DNA from: Bacteroidota bacterium
GTDB taxonomy: Bacteria; Bacteroidota; Bacteroidia; Bacteroidales; VadinHA17
DNA: 64,000 bases
Assembly (NCBI GenBank): GCA_011049175.1
Contig: DSCJ01000115.1
Span: forward strand, 42,863-106,862
Direction: 5' to 3'
The translations under genes were made by a program, and so were the position numbers. Below the pieces are notes generated by a model. That model was not told the origin of the DNA and searched no databases. It was given only the letters and a program-made list of their open reading frames with translations. Below, piece by piece: positions 8,715 through 15,644 of the stretch. Position 1 is the first letter of the stretch; each line of letters opens with the position of its first letter.

Positions 8715-9218
8715 CTAATATTTCTGTACACGCACCGTGCGAACATATTTCCTGTCGGTGCTGGATACGGTCATCAAATACAATCCCTGGGCATACCCCG
8801 AAAAATCCACTTCGATCTCCTGACCCGGAGCCACATGCTTCAGTATTTCCACACGTAGTTTTTTGCCGGTAAGGTCGGTAATCTCGATATTATAATCCAT
8901 GGTTCTGTCCGTGCTGAACCTCAGCCTCAGCTGCCCGTCTACCGGGTTGGGATAAGGAATGACAGACCAGTTGAAGGAAATATCCTCCACCGCATTGCCG
9001 ATATCCAGTTCCCAGGGTTGCTGAAAGCCCTGGGTTAGTATAAAATCCCCCCCTGTGAGGGTGGAAATGGCCACCTCGCCCAGGGTCCATGAAATGGTGT
9101 AATTCCCTCCGGAGGCATACCCTCCGGCAGAAGCGATCACCGTGGGACTGAGGCTCTGTGCCTGCACAGCCCCGGTTCCCATGACCGTGATAATAAAGAA
9201 TCGTAACAGGGTTTTCAT
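8715..9218 (-). CDS. small secreted protein with type IX sorting domain
   Basis: The protein has 167 residues with a signal peptide ending near VQAQS (residue 22). Residues 22-75 form a short repeat-like beta segment (ASAGGYASGGNYTISWTLGEV, FILTQGFQQPW) common in Bacteroidota secreted proteins of unknown function. From about residue 90 (YPNPVDGQLRLRF) to the end it has a type A C-terminal sorting domain, with LTGKKL and a final basic strand, so it should be exported by the type IX secretion system. It contains essentially no catalytic domain. No partner gene is adjacent. Confidence 0.82.
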   Translation of the reverse strand: MKTLLRFFIITVMGTGAVQAQSLSPTVIASAGGYASGGNYTISWTLGEVAISTLTGGDFILTQGFQQPWELDIGNAVEDISFNWSVIPYPNPVDGQLRLRFSTDRTMDYNIEITDLTGKKLRVEILKHVAPGQEIEVDFSGYAQGLYLMTVSSTDRKYVRTVRVQKY

Positions 9219-9615
9219 GTGAAATAGCGTTTAACCATTCTTCAGGTTGCCTCCAACATCTTTCATAACATGATGATGAATTACAAGGCAGGAAGTTACA
9301 AAAACATTTTTTGAATTTCCAGTTTTTGGCAGAAAATCCCGTGATCCGGCCCGTTCAGATGGAATATTTCGATCCCGAAATGTATTCGTATCCTTTCCTT
9401 CAGTTAAGTGAACAGGCTTGCTGTTGCCGGATACATAACAGGGAACATTCGCGAACACTGTCCGTTTACGAACAGGCCGTTGCCAGAACCGGACACTTCC
9501 CCGGCACCTTACCTGTATAAAAGTTATATACTTTATTGATTAATATAAGGTTATTCAGGATGGTATAAAAATTGAGGAATCAATGCCGGTTTTTTTCATC
9601 TCAAATTCTCAGATT
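9219..9615. promoter_or_regulatory. 397-bp upstream region of the permease gene with palindromes
   Basis: No supportable gene lies here. The notable content is a palindrome TTCGCGAA at 9448-9455 and, 3 bp later, an imperfect palindrome TGTCCGTTTACGAACA at 9459-9474 (12 of 16 positions symmetric). A separate CGGACA at 9490-9495 is inverted relative to the TGTCCG. These look like regulator sites for the FtsX-type permease downstream. A weak -24/-12-like sequence (GGCAC at 9503-9507, then CTGT) follows, but it is not a good match. Confidence 0.4.
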
Positions 9616-12036
9616 ATGAGCATACTTAGAAATTACTGGACCACATCCGTAAGAAATCTACTCAGGTACAAAGGCTATGCGTTCATTAATATTGCCGGGC
9701 TGGGTATCGGGATTGCCACGGCTGTTCTTATTTTCCTGTACGTTCAGGACGAGCTGAGCTACGACCGGCATAACCGGAATTTCGACCGCATTTACCGGAT
9801 CATTCTGAAAGGAAAGATACAGAGCAACGAAATAAACGGAGCCATCAGCAATGCTCCTGTCGGGCCGGCCATGGTACGGGAGCTTCCCGGCGTGGAAAAC
9901 TATACCCGTTTGTTTACCTTTGCCGGTGAGCCGGTGGTACGTTACGGCGAACATTCCATTGTGGAAAGGAAGTTCTATTATGCCGATTCCACCTTCTTTG
10001 ACGTGTTCACTGCCCCTGTGGTGAAAGGCAACCGGAATGAGTTTTTAAAACGGCCGCAAACACTGGTGCTTACTGAAGAAACGGCAGAAAAATATTTCGG
10101 GGAGGAAGATCCGGTAGGGAAAATACTGGAAGTGGGCGAAGACAGGACGGCTTTCGAAGTGGTTGGCGTGGTAAAGGGCTTCCCGAAAAACAGCCATTTC
10201 ACCTTTGATATGCTGGGGGCAGGATCTACCATTTTCAGCAACCAGAACGAATTTTGGATCTCAAACAATAACTATACTTATGTCACGCTTCGTGAAGAGG
10301 CTTCTGCCGGAGAGGTACAGGAGCAACTGAACAAGCTGGTGAGGAAGTATGTAGGGCCCCAGATGGAACAATTCATCGGGGTTACCCTGGAAGAAATGGA
10401 AGAAGCGGGCCAGTATTACGGGTATTTCCTTCAGCCCCTGAAAGATATCCACCTCCGATCGGACCTCCAGTTCGAGATCGAGCCGGGAGGAAGTATGGCC
10501 ACCGTGATCATTTTCAGTCTTATTGCCGTATTCATAATCGTCATCGCCTCCATCAACTTCATGAACCTGGCCACCGCCCGTTCTTCCATCAGAGCTCATG
10601 AGGTAGGCATCCGCAAAGTGGTGGGATCGGCCCGCTACCAACTGATCGGTCAGTTCATATCCGAATCGGTCATCATGAGCCTGTTCTCGCTTTTGCTGGC
10701 CATTGTGCTGATAATACTCTTCATGCCTGCATTCAACCAGTTCACCGGAAAATCGCTTGATTTCGAATTGCTGAAAAATCCCATGCTGCTGCCGGTGCTT
10801 CTGGTAGTATGGCTGGTGGTGGGATTTCTGTCAGGAACCTACCCTGCCTTTTTCCTGGCATCGTTCCAGCCCGTGAAGGTGCTGAAGGGAAAATTCAAGG
10901 CCGGCATGAAAAGCGGTATTATGAGAAGCATCCTGGTGGTGTTCCAGTTCACCATCACCATTGTGCTTTTCATCAGCACATTCATCGTTTTCAGGCAAAT
11001 GAACTATATCAGCCGGAAAGATCTGGGATTCAACAAAGAGAACCTGCTCCTGATCCAACGCACCTACATACTGGGCGAAAGCGCCGAGGCCTTCCGGCAG
11101 GAGGTCAACAAAATCCCCGGGGTAACCGGTTCGTCGTATTCGAACACCTTTCCGGGAGAAATTTTCGGAAACACGGCTTTTGTCCCCGAGGGATCCGCCG
11201 CCAGCCAGACCCATGCCCTGAATTTCATGATAACCGACGAATACTTTGACGATGTGTACGAACTGGAAATGGTGGAAGGGCGCTGGTTCTCCCCCGAAAT
11301 GCCGTCGGACTCGAACGCGCTGGTGATCAATGAAGCGGCTGCCCGTGCCCTGGGCTTTGAAGACCCCCTGCAACACCGGATGATCCTGCTGGGTGAGAAC
11401 AACCTTCCGCTCCAGATCGTGGGAGTGGTGAAAGATTTCCATTATGAAACCCTTCATCAAACGATCAAACCGCTGGTGATCGGACGCATGTACGATGCAA
11501 GGACCAACCTCAACATCCGGATCCGTCCCGAAAACCGGCAGGCTATCCTGGAAGCCATCCAGGCTGAATGGCAAAACATGGCATCAAACCAGCCCCTCAG
11601 TTACACCTTCCTGGACGATTCCCTGGCCGGAAAATATGATTCCGAACGCAGCACCGGTATGATATTCGGATCCTTTTCACTTCTGGCCATTATCATTGCC
11701 TCGATGGGACTGCTGGGGCTTGCTTCATTCTCGGCCGACCAGCGCACACGCGAAATAGGGATCAGGAAAGTCATGGGGGCTTCCGTGCAGCGTATCATGG
11801 GCATTCTTTCAAAAGAGATCCTCTGGCTGGTGCTCATTGCCACGGTTATTGCCTGGCCCCTGGCCTGGTATTTTATGAAAGACTGGCTGCAGAACTTTGC
11901 CTTCCGCATTGATCTGGAAATATGGGTTTTTGTTGGCGCCACCCTGCTGGCCTTCCTGATTGCCCTGCTGACGGTAAGCGCAAAAACCTGGAAGGCAGCA
12001 CAGACAAATCCGGCCGAAGCGCTGCGGTATGAATAG
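9616..12036 (+). CDS. FtsX/MacB-type ABC transporter permease
   Basis: Started at 9616 (MSILRNYWTTSVRNLLRYKG) the protein has 806 residues. It has the double MacB_PCD plus FtsX layout typical of Bacteroidota: one N-terminal span (IAGLGIGIATAVLIFLYV), a periplasmic domain, a three-span FtsX core at about residues 285-420 with RAHEVGIRKVVGS, a second span and periplasmic domain, and a second FtsX core with TREIGIRKVMGAS. Such permeases usually act with a separate ATPase in mechanotransmission or lipid and peptide export. No ATPase gene is adjacent, so the partner must lie elsewhere. An earlier in-frame ATG at 9583 is less likely because the conserved start is at 9616. Confidence 0.9.
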   Translation: MSILRNYWTTSVRNLLRYKGYAFINIAGLGIGIATAVLIFLYVQDELSYDRHNRNFDRIYRIILKGKIQSNEINGAISNAPVGPAMVRELPGVENYTRLFTFAGEPVVRYGEHSIVERKFYYADSTFFDVFTAPVVKGNRNEFLKRPQTLVLTEETAEKYFGEEDPVGKILEVGEDRTAFEVVGVVKGFPKNSHFTFDMLGAGSTIFSNQNEFWISNNNYTYVTLREEASAGEVQEQLNKLVRKYVGPQMEQFIGVTLEEMEEAGQYYGYFLQPLKDIHLRSDLQFEIEPGGSMATVIIFSLIAVFIIVIASINFMNLATARSSIRAHEVGIRKVVGSARYQLIGQFISESVIMSLFSLLLAIVLIILFMPAFNQFTGKSLDFELLKNPMLLPVLLVVWLVVGFLSGTYPAFFLASFQPVKVLKGKFKAGMKSGIMRSILVVFQFTITIVLFISTFIVFRQMNYISRKDLGFNKENLLLIQRTYILGESAEAFRQEVNKIPGVTGSSYSNTFPGEIFGNTAFVPEGSAASQTHALNFMITDEYFDDVYELEMVEGRWFSPEMPSDSNALVINEAAARALGFEDPLQHRMILLGENNLPLQIVGVVKDFHYETLHQTIKPLVIGRMYDARTNLNIRIRPENRQAILEAIQAEWQNMASNQPLSYTFLDDSLAGKYDSERSTGMIFGSFSLLAIIIASMGLLGLASFSADQRTREIGIRKVMGASVQRIMGILSKEILWLVLIATVIAWPLAWYFMKDWLQNFAFRIDLEIWVFVGATLLAFLIALLTVSAKTWKAAQTNPAEALRYE

Positions 12037-12112
12037 GGAAAAGAAATATCACCTGAAATCATAACCCGGGAGGTATTTCTCCGTATAAAACATAAACTAC
12101 TGGAAGAAAATA

Positions 12113-12517
12113 ATGGAGGCACTGATCATTGATCCTACCCGGACCACCCCGTTGATCCATCTGGACCCGGATAACGGCCGGCTGGAATTGTCGGGGATTT
12201 CGCGGCCCGAAGACGTCAGGACATTCTATTACCCCGTGCTGGAATGGATCAGCCGGTTCGCCGACGAGCTGGAAACATCGGCATCGCTGTATACGTCAGA
12301 TAACCCGCTGACCCTCAACCTGCGATTCACCTATTTCAATTCCTCCTCCGCCAAATTCCTGTTCGACATCCTTTCCTCATTCAATGAGATCCATCTTTCG
12401 GGAATTCCCGTACGGGTAAACTGGATGTACAACGAGGAGGATGAAGATGTGTACGAAGCGGGTAAGGAGCTGAGCGAAATGCTGGAAATGCCCTTCGAAT
12501 ACATGGCAGTACCCTGA
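12113..12517 (+). CDS. SiaC-like regulatory phosphoprotein (DUF1987)
   Basis: The 134 residues match the DUF1987/SiaC family in size and pattern. SiaC in Pseudomonas is phosphorylated by SiaB and dephosphorylated by SiaA, and controls c-di-GMP synthesis. Here the conserved core is LRFTYFNSSSAKFLFDIL (residues 70-87), where the phospho-acceptor would be among Ser77-Ser79. The N-terminal DPDNGRLELSGISRPED block also fits. Neither a SiaB-like kinase nor a phosphatase gene is adjacent. It follows the permease by 76 bp and ends in a terminator. The role in this organism is unknown. Confidence 0.8.
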   Translation: MEALIIDPTRTTPLIHLDPDNGRLELSGISRPEDVRTFYYPVLEWISRFADELETSASLYTSDNPLTLNLRFTYFNSSSAKFLFDILSSFNEIHLSGIPVRVNWMYNEEDEDVYEAGKELSEMLEMPFEYMAVP

Positions 12518-12524
12518 AAAAAAA

Positions 12525-12548
12525 CCCGGCAGCCAGCCGGGTTTTTTT
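12525..12548. terminator. bidirectional terminator
   Basis: CCCGGC / GCCGGG stem with a 5-nt loop, preceded by eight A and followed by seven T. It lies between the convergent SiaC-like and FadL-like genes and can serve both. Confidence 0.85.
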
Positions 12549-12565
12549 AACGATTATTCCCGTTT

Positions 12566-14125
12566 TCAGAAACTGAAATCAAGTCCCACCCCGATAAAGA
12601 GCGCATCTTTATAGTAGGTCTTGGTATAATCTCCCAGCACGTCATGTGTATAATCCAGGGTCTGGGTTTCGTACATGGCATACCCGGCTCCCAGATTCAG
12701 GGATATCTGGTTATTGAGTGAATAAACTATCCCTCCGCCCAGGGTATTGGAAGTGAGGCTGTAGGTCAGGTCGCTCTGGTATTTCTCGTTCACCCCCGTC
12801 TGTGCGCGAAGGAAACCCGCGCTGGCGCCGAACTTGTCGGAAAACATGTACTCTACTCCCAGGCCGGCTTCCCAGTAATTTTTGTCGATGATCTCATCAT
12901 TGGCCACGGGAACGCCTCCGTAGGTTCTTCCGTAATCGGCTGCCTTGTCGAAGTAATAATGCAATCCTCCGGAAACAGTCAGCCCGCCCACAGGACGGAA
13001 GTTGGCCCCCACCGACAGCATGGCCGGCATGTCGCTGGCAATTTCCTCTCCATCGGGGAACATCCCGGTTCCGTCAACGGTGGTTTCATTGGTCAGGGTC
13101 ATACTGGTTTTGAACTCATACTTGATGGCCAGGTCGAACATTTCAGAAGGCCGGAAATGGATCCCCAGGATAGGGGCAATACCGCTGCCGGTTTGTTTGG
13201 CATCCACTTCCTGATCGGCAGTGGCGGCGGTCACGGCAGCCGCCTGGGCCGAGGTCTGGTCGCCGGCCGTATCGAATCCTCCCTGCAACACGGTAATGGT
13301 AGCAGTGGAAGGATCCAGGCCGATGGAGGTGGCACCGGCTTCAAGCTGTGCACGGGTATCTGAATCAATGATACCGTACCCTTCGGCTTCTTCCAGGGTT
13401 AGACCGCCATATCCTCCGTCGATTATGGGCTGCAGACTCTCTGCTGTGGCATACAAGGTGTTGGCAGTATTGGTCAGCAGGGTACCGGGAGCAATGGCCT
13501 CGCCTCCGGCAATAACGGCAATATCCCTGAGGTATCCGTTGTATGTATTGTTGGCAAACACATAACGTGCCCCGGCATACACCGATATCATGTCGCTGAT
13601 GGAATAAGTTACCCCCAGCTGTGCCCCGAAGAAAACCGAAGTACCTTCAAAGAACACATCGTAGGAATAATCGGTTACTCCCAATCCCGACATCAGGGGG
13701 ACCAGTTCGGAGATTGGCATGGCGAACATGGGCACACCGTCTTCGTAAGCGGCCCCGCCACCTCCACCCACAGGATTGAACCCGAGTGAGAAAACAAGCT
13801 TGTCCATTTTATACGCCGCGTAAATACCCGGAAACAGGGGAGCCGAAACCGCCCCGTGGTATTTGTCCTGGTTGAGCAGTGTGAAACTGCTGGTCACATC
13901 CTTATTCTGTGTGATAAACTGGTTGTTCAGCGAAAGGTGAAAACCGTTGGACAGGTATCCCAGTCCGGCCGGGTTGTAATACACGGCATCGATGCCGAGA
14001 GACGCATCCCTGACCAGGAGCCGAACCCAGGCCGCACTCTGGTTGGTGTTCGTTACCAGTCCCCCCGAGTAGGAAGAGGCAGACAGGAACACCGCCAAAA
14101 CGAAGATAAGGGTAAGTTTTCGCAT
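12566..14125 (-). CDS. FadL/OmpP1-type outer membrane transporter
   Basis: The protein has 519 residues with a signal peptide and then GGLVTNTNQSAAWVRLLVRD and GIDAVYYNPAGLGYL, the N-terminal hatch signature (N-P-A-G) of FadL-family barrels that take up hydrophobic compounds. The rest alternates short hydrophobic strands and ends in Phe (VGLDFSF), as outer-membrane barrels do. An extracellular-loop-sized insertion rich in Ala and Thr lies at about residues 205-300. The substrate cannot be assigned; fatty acids or aromatic hydrocarbons are known for relatives. It is monocistronic, sharing a terminator with the SiaC-like gene. Confidence 0.85.
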   Translation of the reverse strand: MRKLTLIFVLAVFLSASSYSGGLVTNTNQSAAWVRLLVRDASLGIDAVYYNPAGLGYLSNGFHLSLNNQFITQNKDVTSSFTLLNQDKYHGAVSAPLFPGIYAAYKMDKLVFSLGFNPVGGGGGAAYEDGVPMFAMPISELVPLMSGLGVTDYSYDVFFEGTSVFFGAQLGVTYSISDMISVYAGARYVFANNTYNGYLRDIAVIAGGEAIAPGTLLTNTANTLYATAESLQPIIDGGYGGLTLEEAEGYGIIDSDTRAQLEAGATSIGLDPSTATITVLQGGFDTAGDQTSAQAAAVTAATADQEVDAKQTGSGIAPILGIHFRPSEMFDLAIKYEFKTSMTLTNETTVDGTGMFPDGEEIASDMPAMLSVGANFRPVGGLTVSGGLHYYFDKAADYGRTYGGVPVANDEIIDKNYWEAGLGVEYMFSDKFGASAGFLRAQTGVNEKYQSDLTYSLTSNTLGGGIVYSLNNQISLNLGAGYAMYETQTLDYTHDVLGDYTKTYYKDALFIGVGLDFSF

Positions 14126-14289
14126 GGTTACAATGATTTGGTTTAACAGGCCGAATATAGGAAAAAATCGGTTCCAATATACCCTGTTGGGGAAAAGAGT
14201 CTAAAAAGTACCCGGTTAATAAATTTGAATTTCAATGTTTTCTGCGTTTTACCAACCCATACGGGGGCAGTATTCCAGAACGGATTTGT

Positions 14290-14297
14290 TATTTTTG
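14290..14297 (+). promoter_or_regulatory. candidate -7 box of the ProX-type gene
   Basis: TATTTTTG matches TAnnTTTG exactly and predicts a leader of about 14 nt before the ATG at 14318. No clear -33 motif. Confidence 0.45.
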
Positions 14298-14317
14298 CCT
14301 GAAAACGGAAAAAAACC

Positions 14318-14830
14318 ATGCGCGGACAGCCCGAACTTTACAGGATACTGGAAGAGCTGAACATCTCCTTCGATTACCATGAGCATCCGCCGGTTCCCAC
14401 GGTGGAGGAAGCCTCGAAGTACTGGAAGGGGATCAATTCGGCCCACTGCAAGAACATTTTTTTCCGCAACCATAAAGGAAACCGGCACTACCTGGTGATC
14501 ATCGATTACCGTCAGGTGCTCGATATCCACGACCTGGAGAAACGGCTCAGGCAGGGGAAGCTGTCATTCGCCTCGGAAAGGCGGCTGAAGAAATACCTGG
14601 GACTCACCCCGGGGTCGGTAACGCCTTTCGGCCTGATCAACGACCGGGAGAACCACGTGCATGTGTTTCTTGACGGGAACCTGCGGCATGCGGAGCGTAT
14701 TTCCTTCCATCCCTGCATCAACACGGCGAGCCTGGTGCTTCCCATGAATGATTTCATCCGTTTCCTCGACCATACGGGCAACACCTGGGAGTTCACCCGG
14801 CTGTATGACAACGGGGAGGATGAAGCATAA
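14318..14830 (+). CDS. prolyl-tRNA synthetase-associated (ProX/YbaK-like) deacylase
   Basis: The 170 residues form one YbaK/ProRS-associated domain. This free-standing family hydrolyses mischarged aminoacyl-tRNAs such as Ala-tRNA(Pro). Typical blocks are FDYHEHPPVPTVEEA near residue 20, KNIFFRNHKGNRHYLVII at residues 45-62 (the K-N-L-F/F-R-D/N block) and LGLTPGSVTPFGLINDRE near residue 100, then a terminal helix region. It acts in the cytosol on free tRNA. It stands alone. The exact substrate (Ala or Cys on tRNA-Pro) is not readable from sequence. Confidence 0.87.
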   Translation: MRGQPELYRILEELNISFDYHEHPPVPTVEEASKYWKGINSAHCKNIFFRNHKGNRHYLVIIDYRQVLDIHDLEKRLRQGKLSFASERRLKKYLGLTPGSVTPFGLINDRENHVHVFLDGNLRHAERISFHPCINTASLVLPMNDFIRFLDHTGNTWEFTRLYDNGEDEA

Positions 14831-14840
14831 TCCCGCGGGC

Positions 14841-15047
14841 GGGGAATCATTATACCGCACCCCTCCCCCGGGCTTTGCTTCATTTATGTTGTTGGTTTTT
14901 CACTATTTTTACACAAATAACAGGCTCTTTTACTTGCCATACGATATATATCTACGTAGACAACTACGTAGTTTTCTACGTAGTTTTCTACGTAGTTGCC
15001 CTGTCTGGTCATAGAATCATCATTCCTCGGTGCAAAGAATGATTCCC
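14841..15047. repeat. imperfect inverted repeats flanking the CTACGTAG array
   Basis: GGGAATCATT at 14842-14851 is the reverse complement of AATGATTCCC at 15038-15047, and GCACC at 14857-14861 pairs with GGTGC at 15029-15033 at nearly the same offset. The repeats bracket a 207-bp segment that contains the 12-bp tandem array. It may be a small non-autonomous element, or a chance pairing; no target-site duplication is obvious. Confidence 0.3.
14952..14995. repeat. tandem 12-bp palindromic repeat, four copies
   Basis: CTACGTAG occurs at 14952, 14964, 14976 and 14988, an exact 12-bp period. The four-base spacers are ACAA, TTTT and TTTT. Each unit is a perfect 8-bp palindrome, so neighbouring units can also pair as an 8-bp stem with a TTTT loop. 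The array lies between the ProX-type gene and tRNA-Gln. The same unit with the same period occurs inside the epimerase gene at 63155-63186. Confidence 0.9.
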
Positions 15048-15087
15048 GGTATAATAAAAAGCCGGTAGGCAAAATGGGGTGTTGATA

Positions 15088-15117
15088 TTGTTCAATTCGC
15101 AAAAATCCATAACTTTG
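15088..15117 (+). promoter_or_regulatory. promoter of tRNA-Gln
   Basis: TTG at 15088-15090 and TAACTTTG at 15110-15117 are separated by 19 bp, a good match to the Bacteroidota -33/-7 promoter (TTTG and TAnnTTTG). The predicted start lies about 12 nt before the mature tRNA. Confidence 0.65.
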
Positions 15118-15135
15118 CACACCGGAAAAGCAGAT

Positions 15136-15211
15136 TGCCCCGTGGTGTAATTGGCAACACGTCTGACTCTGGATCAGAAGAGTTCAGGTTCGAGCCCTGA
15201 CGGGGCAACCA
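15136..15211 (+). tRNA. tRNA-Gln (anticodon CTG)
   Basis: A full cloverleaf folds: acceptor TGCCCCG with CGGGGCA, D stem GTGT/ACAC around AATTGGCA, anticodon stem TCTGA/TCAGA with loop CTCTGGA (anticodon CTG), T stem TCAGG/CCTGA with loop TTCGAGC, discriminator A and an encoded CCA (15209-15211). It reads CAG codons. A promoter lies upstream and a terminator directly downstream. The gene for glutaminyl-tRNA synthetase is also in this window, 19 kb away. Parts of the 3' half are repeated further downstream. Confidence 0.95.
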
Positions 15212-15220
15212 CCTAAGAAA

Positions 15221-15251
15221 GGCCGCAGCCGCAGGTTGCGGCCATTTTTTT
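15221..15251 (+). terminator. terminator of tRNA-Gln
   Basis: GGCCGCA pairs with TGCGGCC across a 9-nt loop and is followed by ATTTTTTT. It starts 10 bp after the encoded CCA. Confidence 0.85.
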
Positions 15252-15411
15252 GCGGCACGGCAGAATGAAAGTTCTTTCATTGATGCCGGGCCGCGAAAAA
15301 TTGGTCCCCGCAGGGAACTTTCTTTGGTGGTTTGACTTTTCCCGAGAGGCCCACGAGCCCTGACACCACACGTCAGGGCGAGTAGCTTCCCCTGACGGGG
15401 CAACCACCTTT
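15252..15411 (+). repeat. structured tail with duplicated tRNA-Gln 3'-end fragments
   Basis: A 20-bp sequence, CCCTGACGGGGCAACCACCT, occurs at 15195-15214 (T stem through CCA of the tRNA) and again at 15390-15409. A shorter tRNA piece, CGAGCCCTGAC, recurs at 15354-15364. Between them is a long imperfect hairpin at 15252-15294 (GCGGC, GGCA and AATGAAAG arms, TT loop) and a perfect one at 15357-15379 (GCCCTGAC / GTCAGGGC, 7-nt loop). No protein gene fits. This could be the scar of an element that used the tRNA end as attachment site, or an unrecognised structured RNA. Confidence 0.6.
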
Positions 15412-15577
15412 TAAATCTTTCCCATCTTAAGATAGGGTGGCTGCGAAGGGAACCAAGCATATGGTAAAATACTCCGGATGGAAAAGATCTGTGATTTCCC
15501 GGCCCCGGGACCTAACCCTTTGGGGAAATTCTCCGGCAAATGATTGATTAATGGAAAAAATTGGCAGGTATTTGATG

Positions 15578-15606
15578 TTGAATCCGCAGATTTTGGGATA
15601 GTATTG
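15578..15606 (+). promoter_or_regulatory. weak promoter candidate for the esterase
   Basis: TTG at 15578-15580 and TAGTATTG at 15599-15606 (seven of eight matches to TAnnTTTG) are spaced by 18 bp. The start codon follows about 39 bp later. Confidence 0.35.
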
Positions 15607-15644
15607 TTTAATAATCTATTTCTTCATTCACTAAAGTTACTATC

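Noticed and set aside
9503..9517. Sigma-54 promoter before the FtsX-type permease
   Set aside because: GGCAC is present but the -12 element reads CTGT instead of TTGC, so the match is too weak to report as a promoter.
9311..9520. 69-codon plus-strand frame before the FtsX-type permease
   Set aside because: It overlaps the palindromic regulatory sites, has no signal or family features, and its composition is not protein-like.
14952..14995. CRISPR array
   Set aside because: Repeat units are 8 bp with 4-bp spacers, far below CRISPR dimensions, and no cas gene is present in the window.
14748..15014. 88-codon plus-strand frame ending in LRSFLRSF-like repeats
   Set aside because: It overlaps the end of the ProX-type gene in another frame and only becomes repeat-like because it reads through the CTACGTAG array.
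15092..15460. 122-codon minus-strand frame across tRNA-Gln and its tail
   Set aside because: It is the antisense of a tRNA; the repeated peptide RWLPRQG simply reflects the duplicated tRNA 3' end. Such frames are common false predictions.
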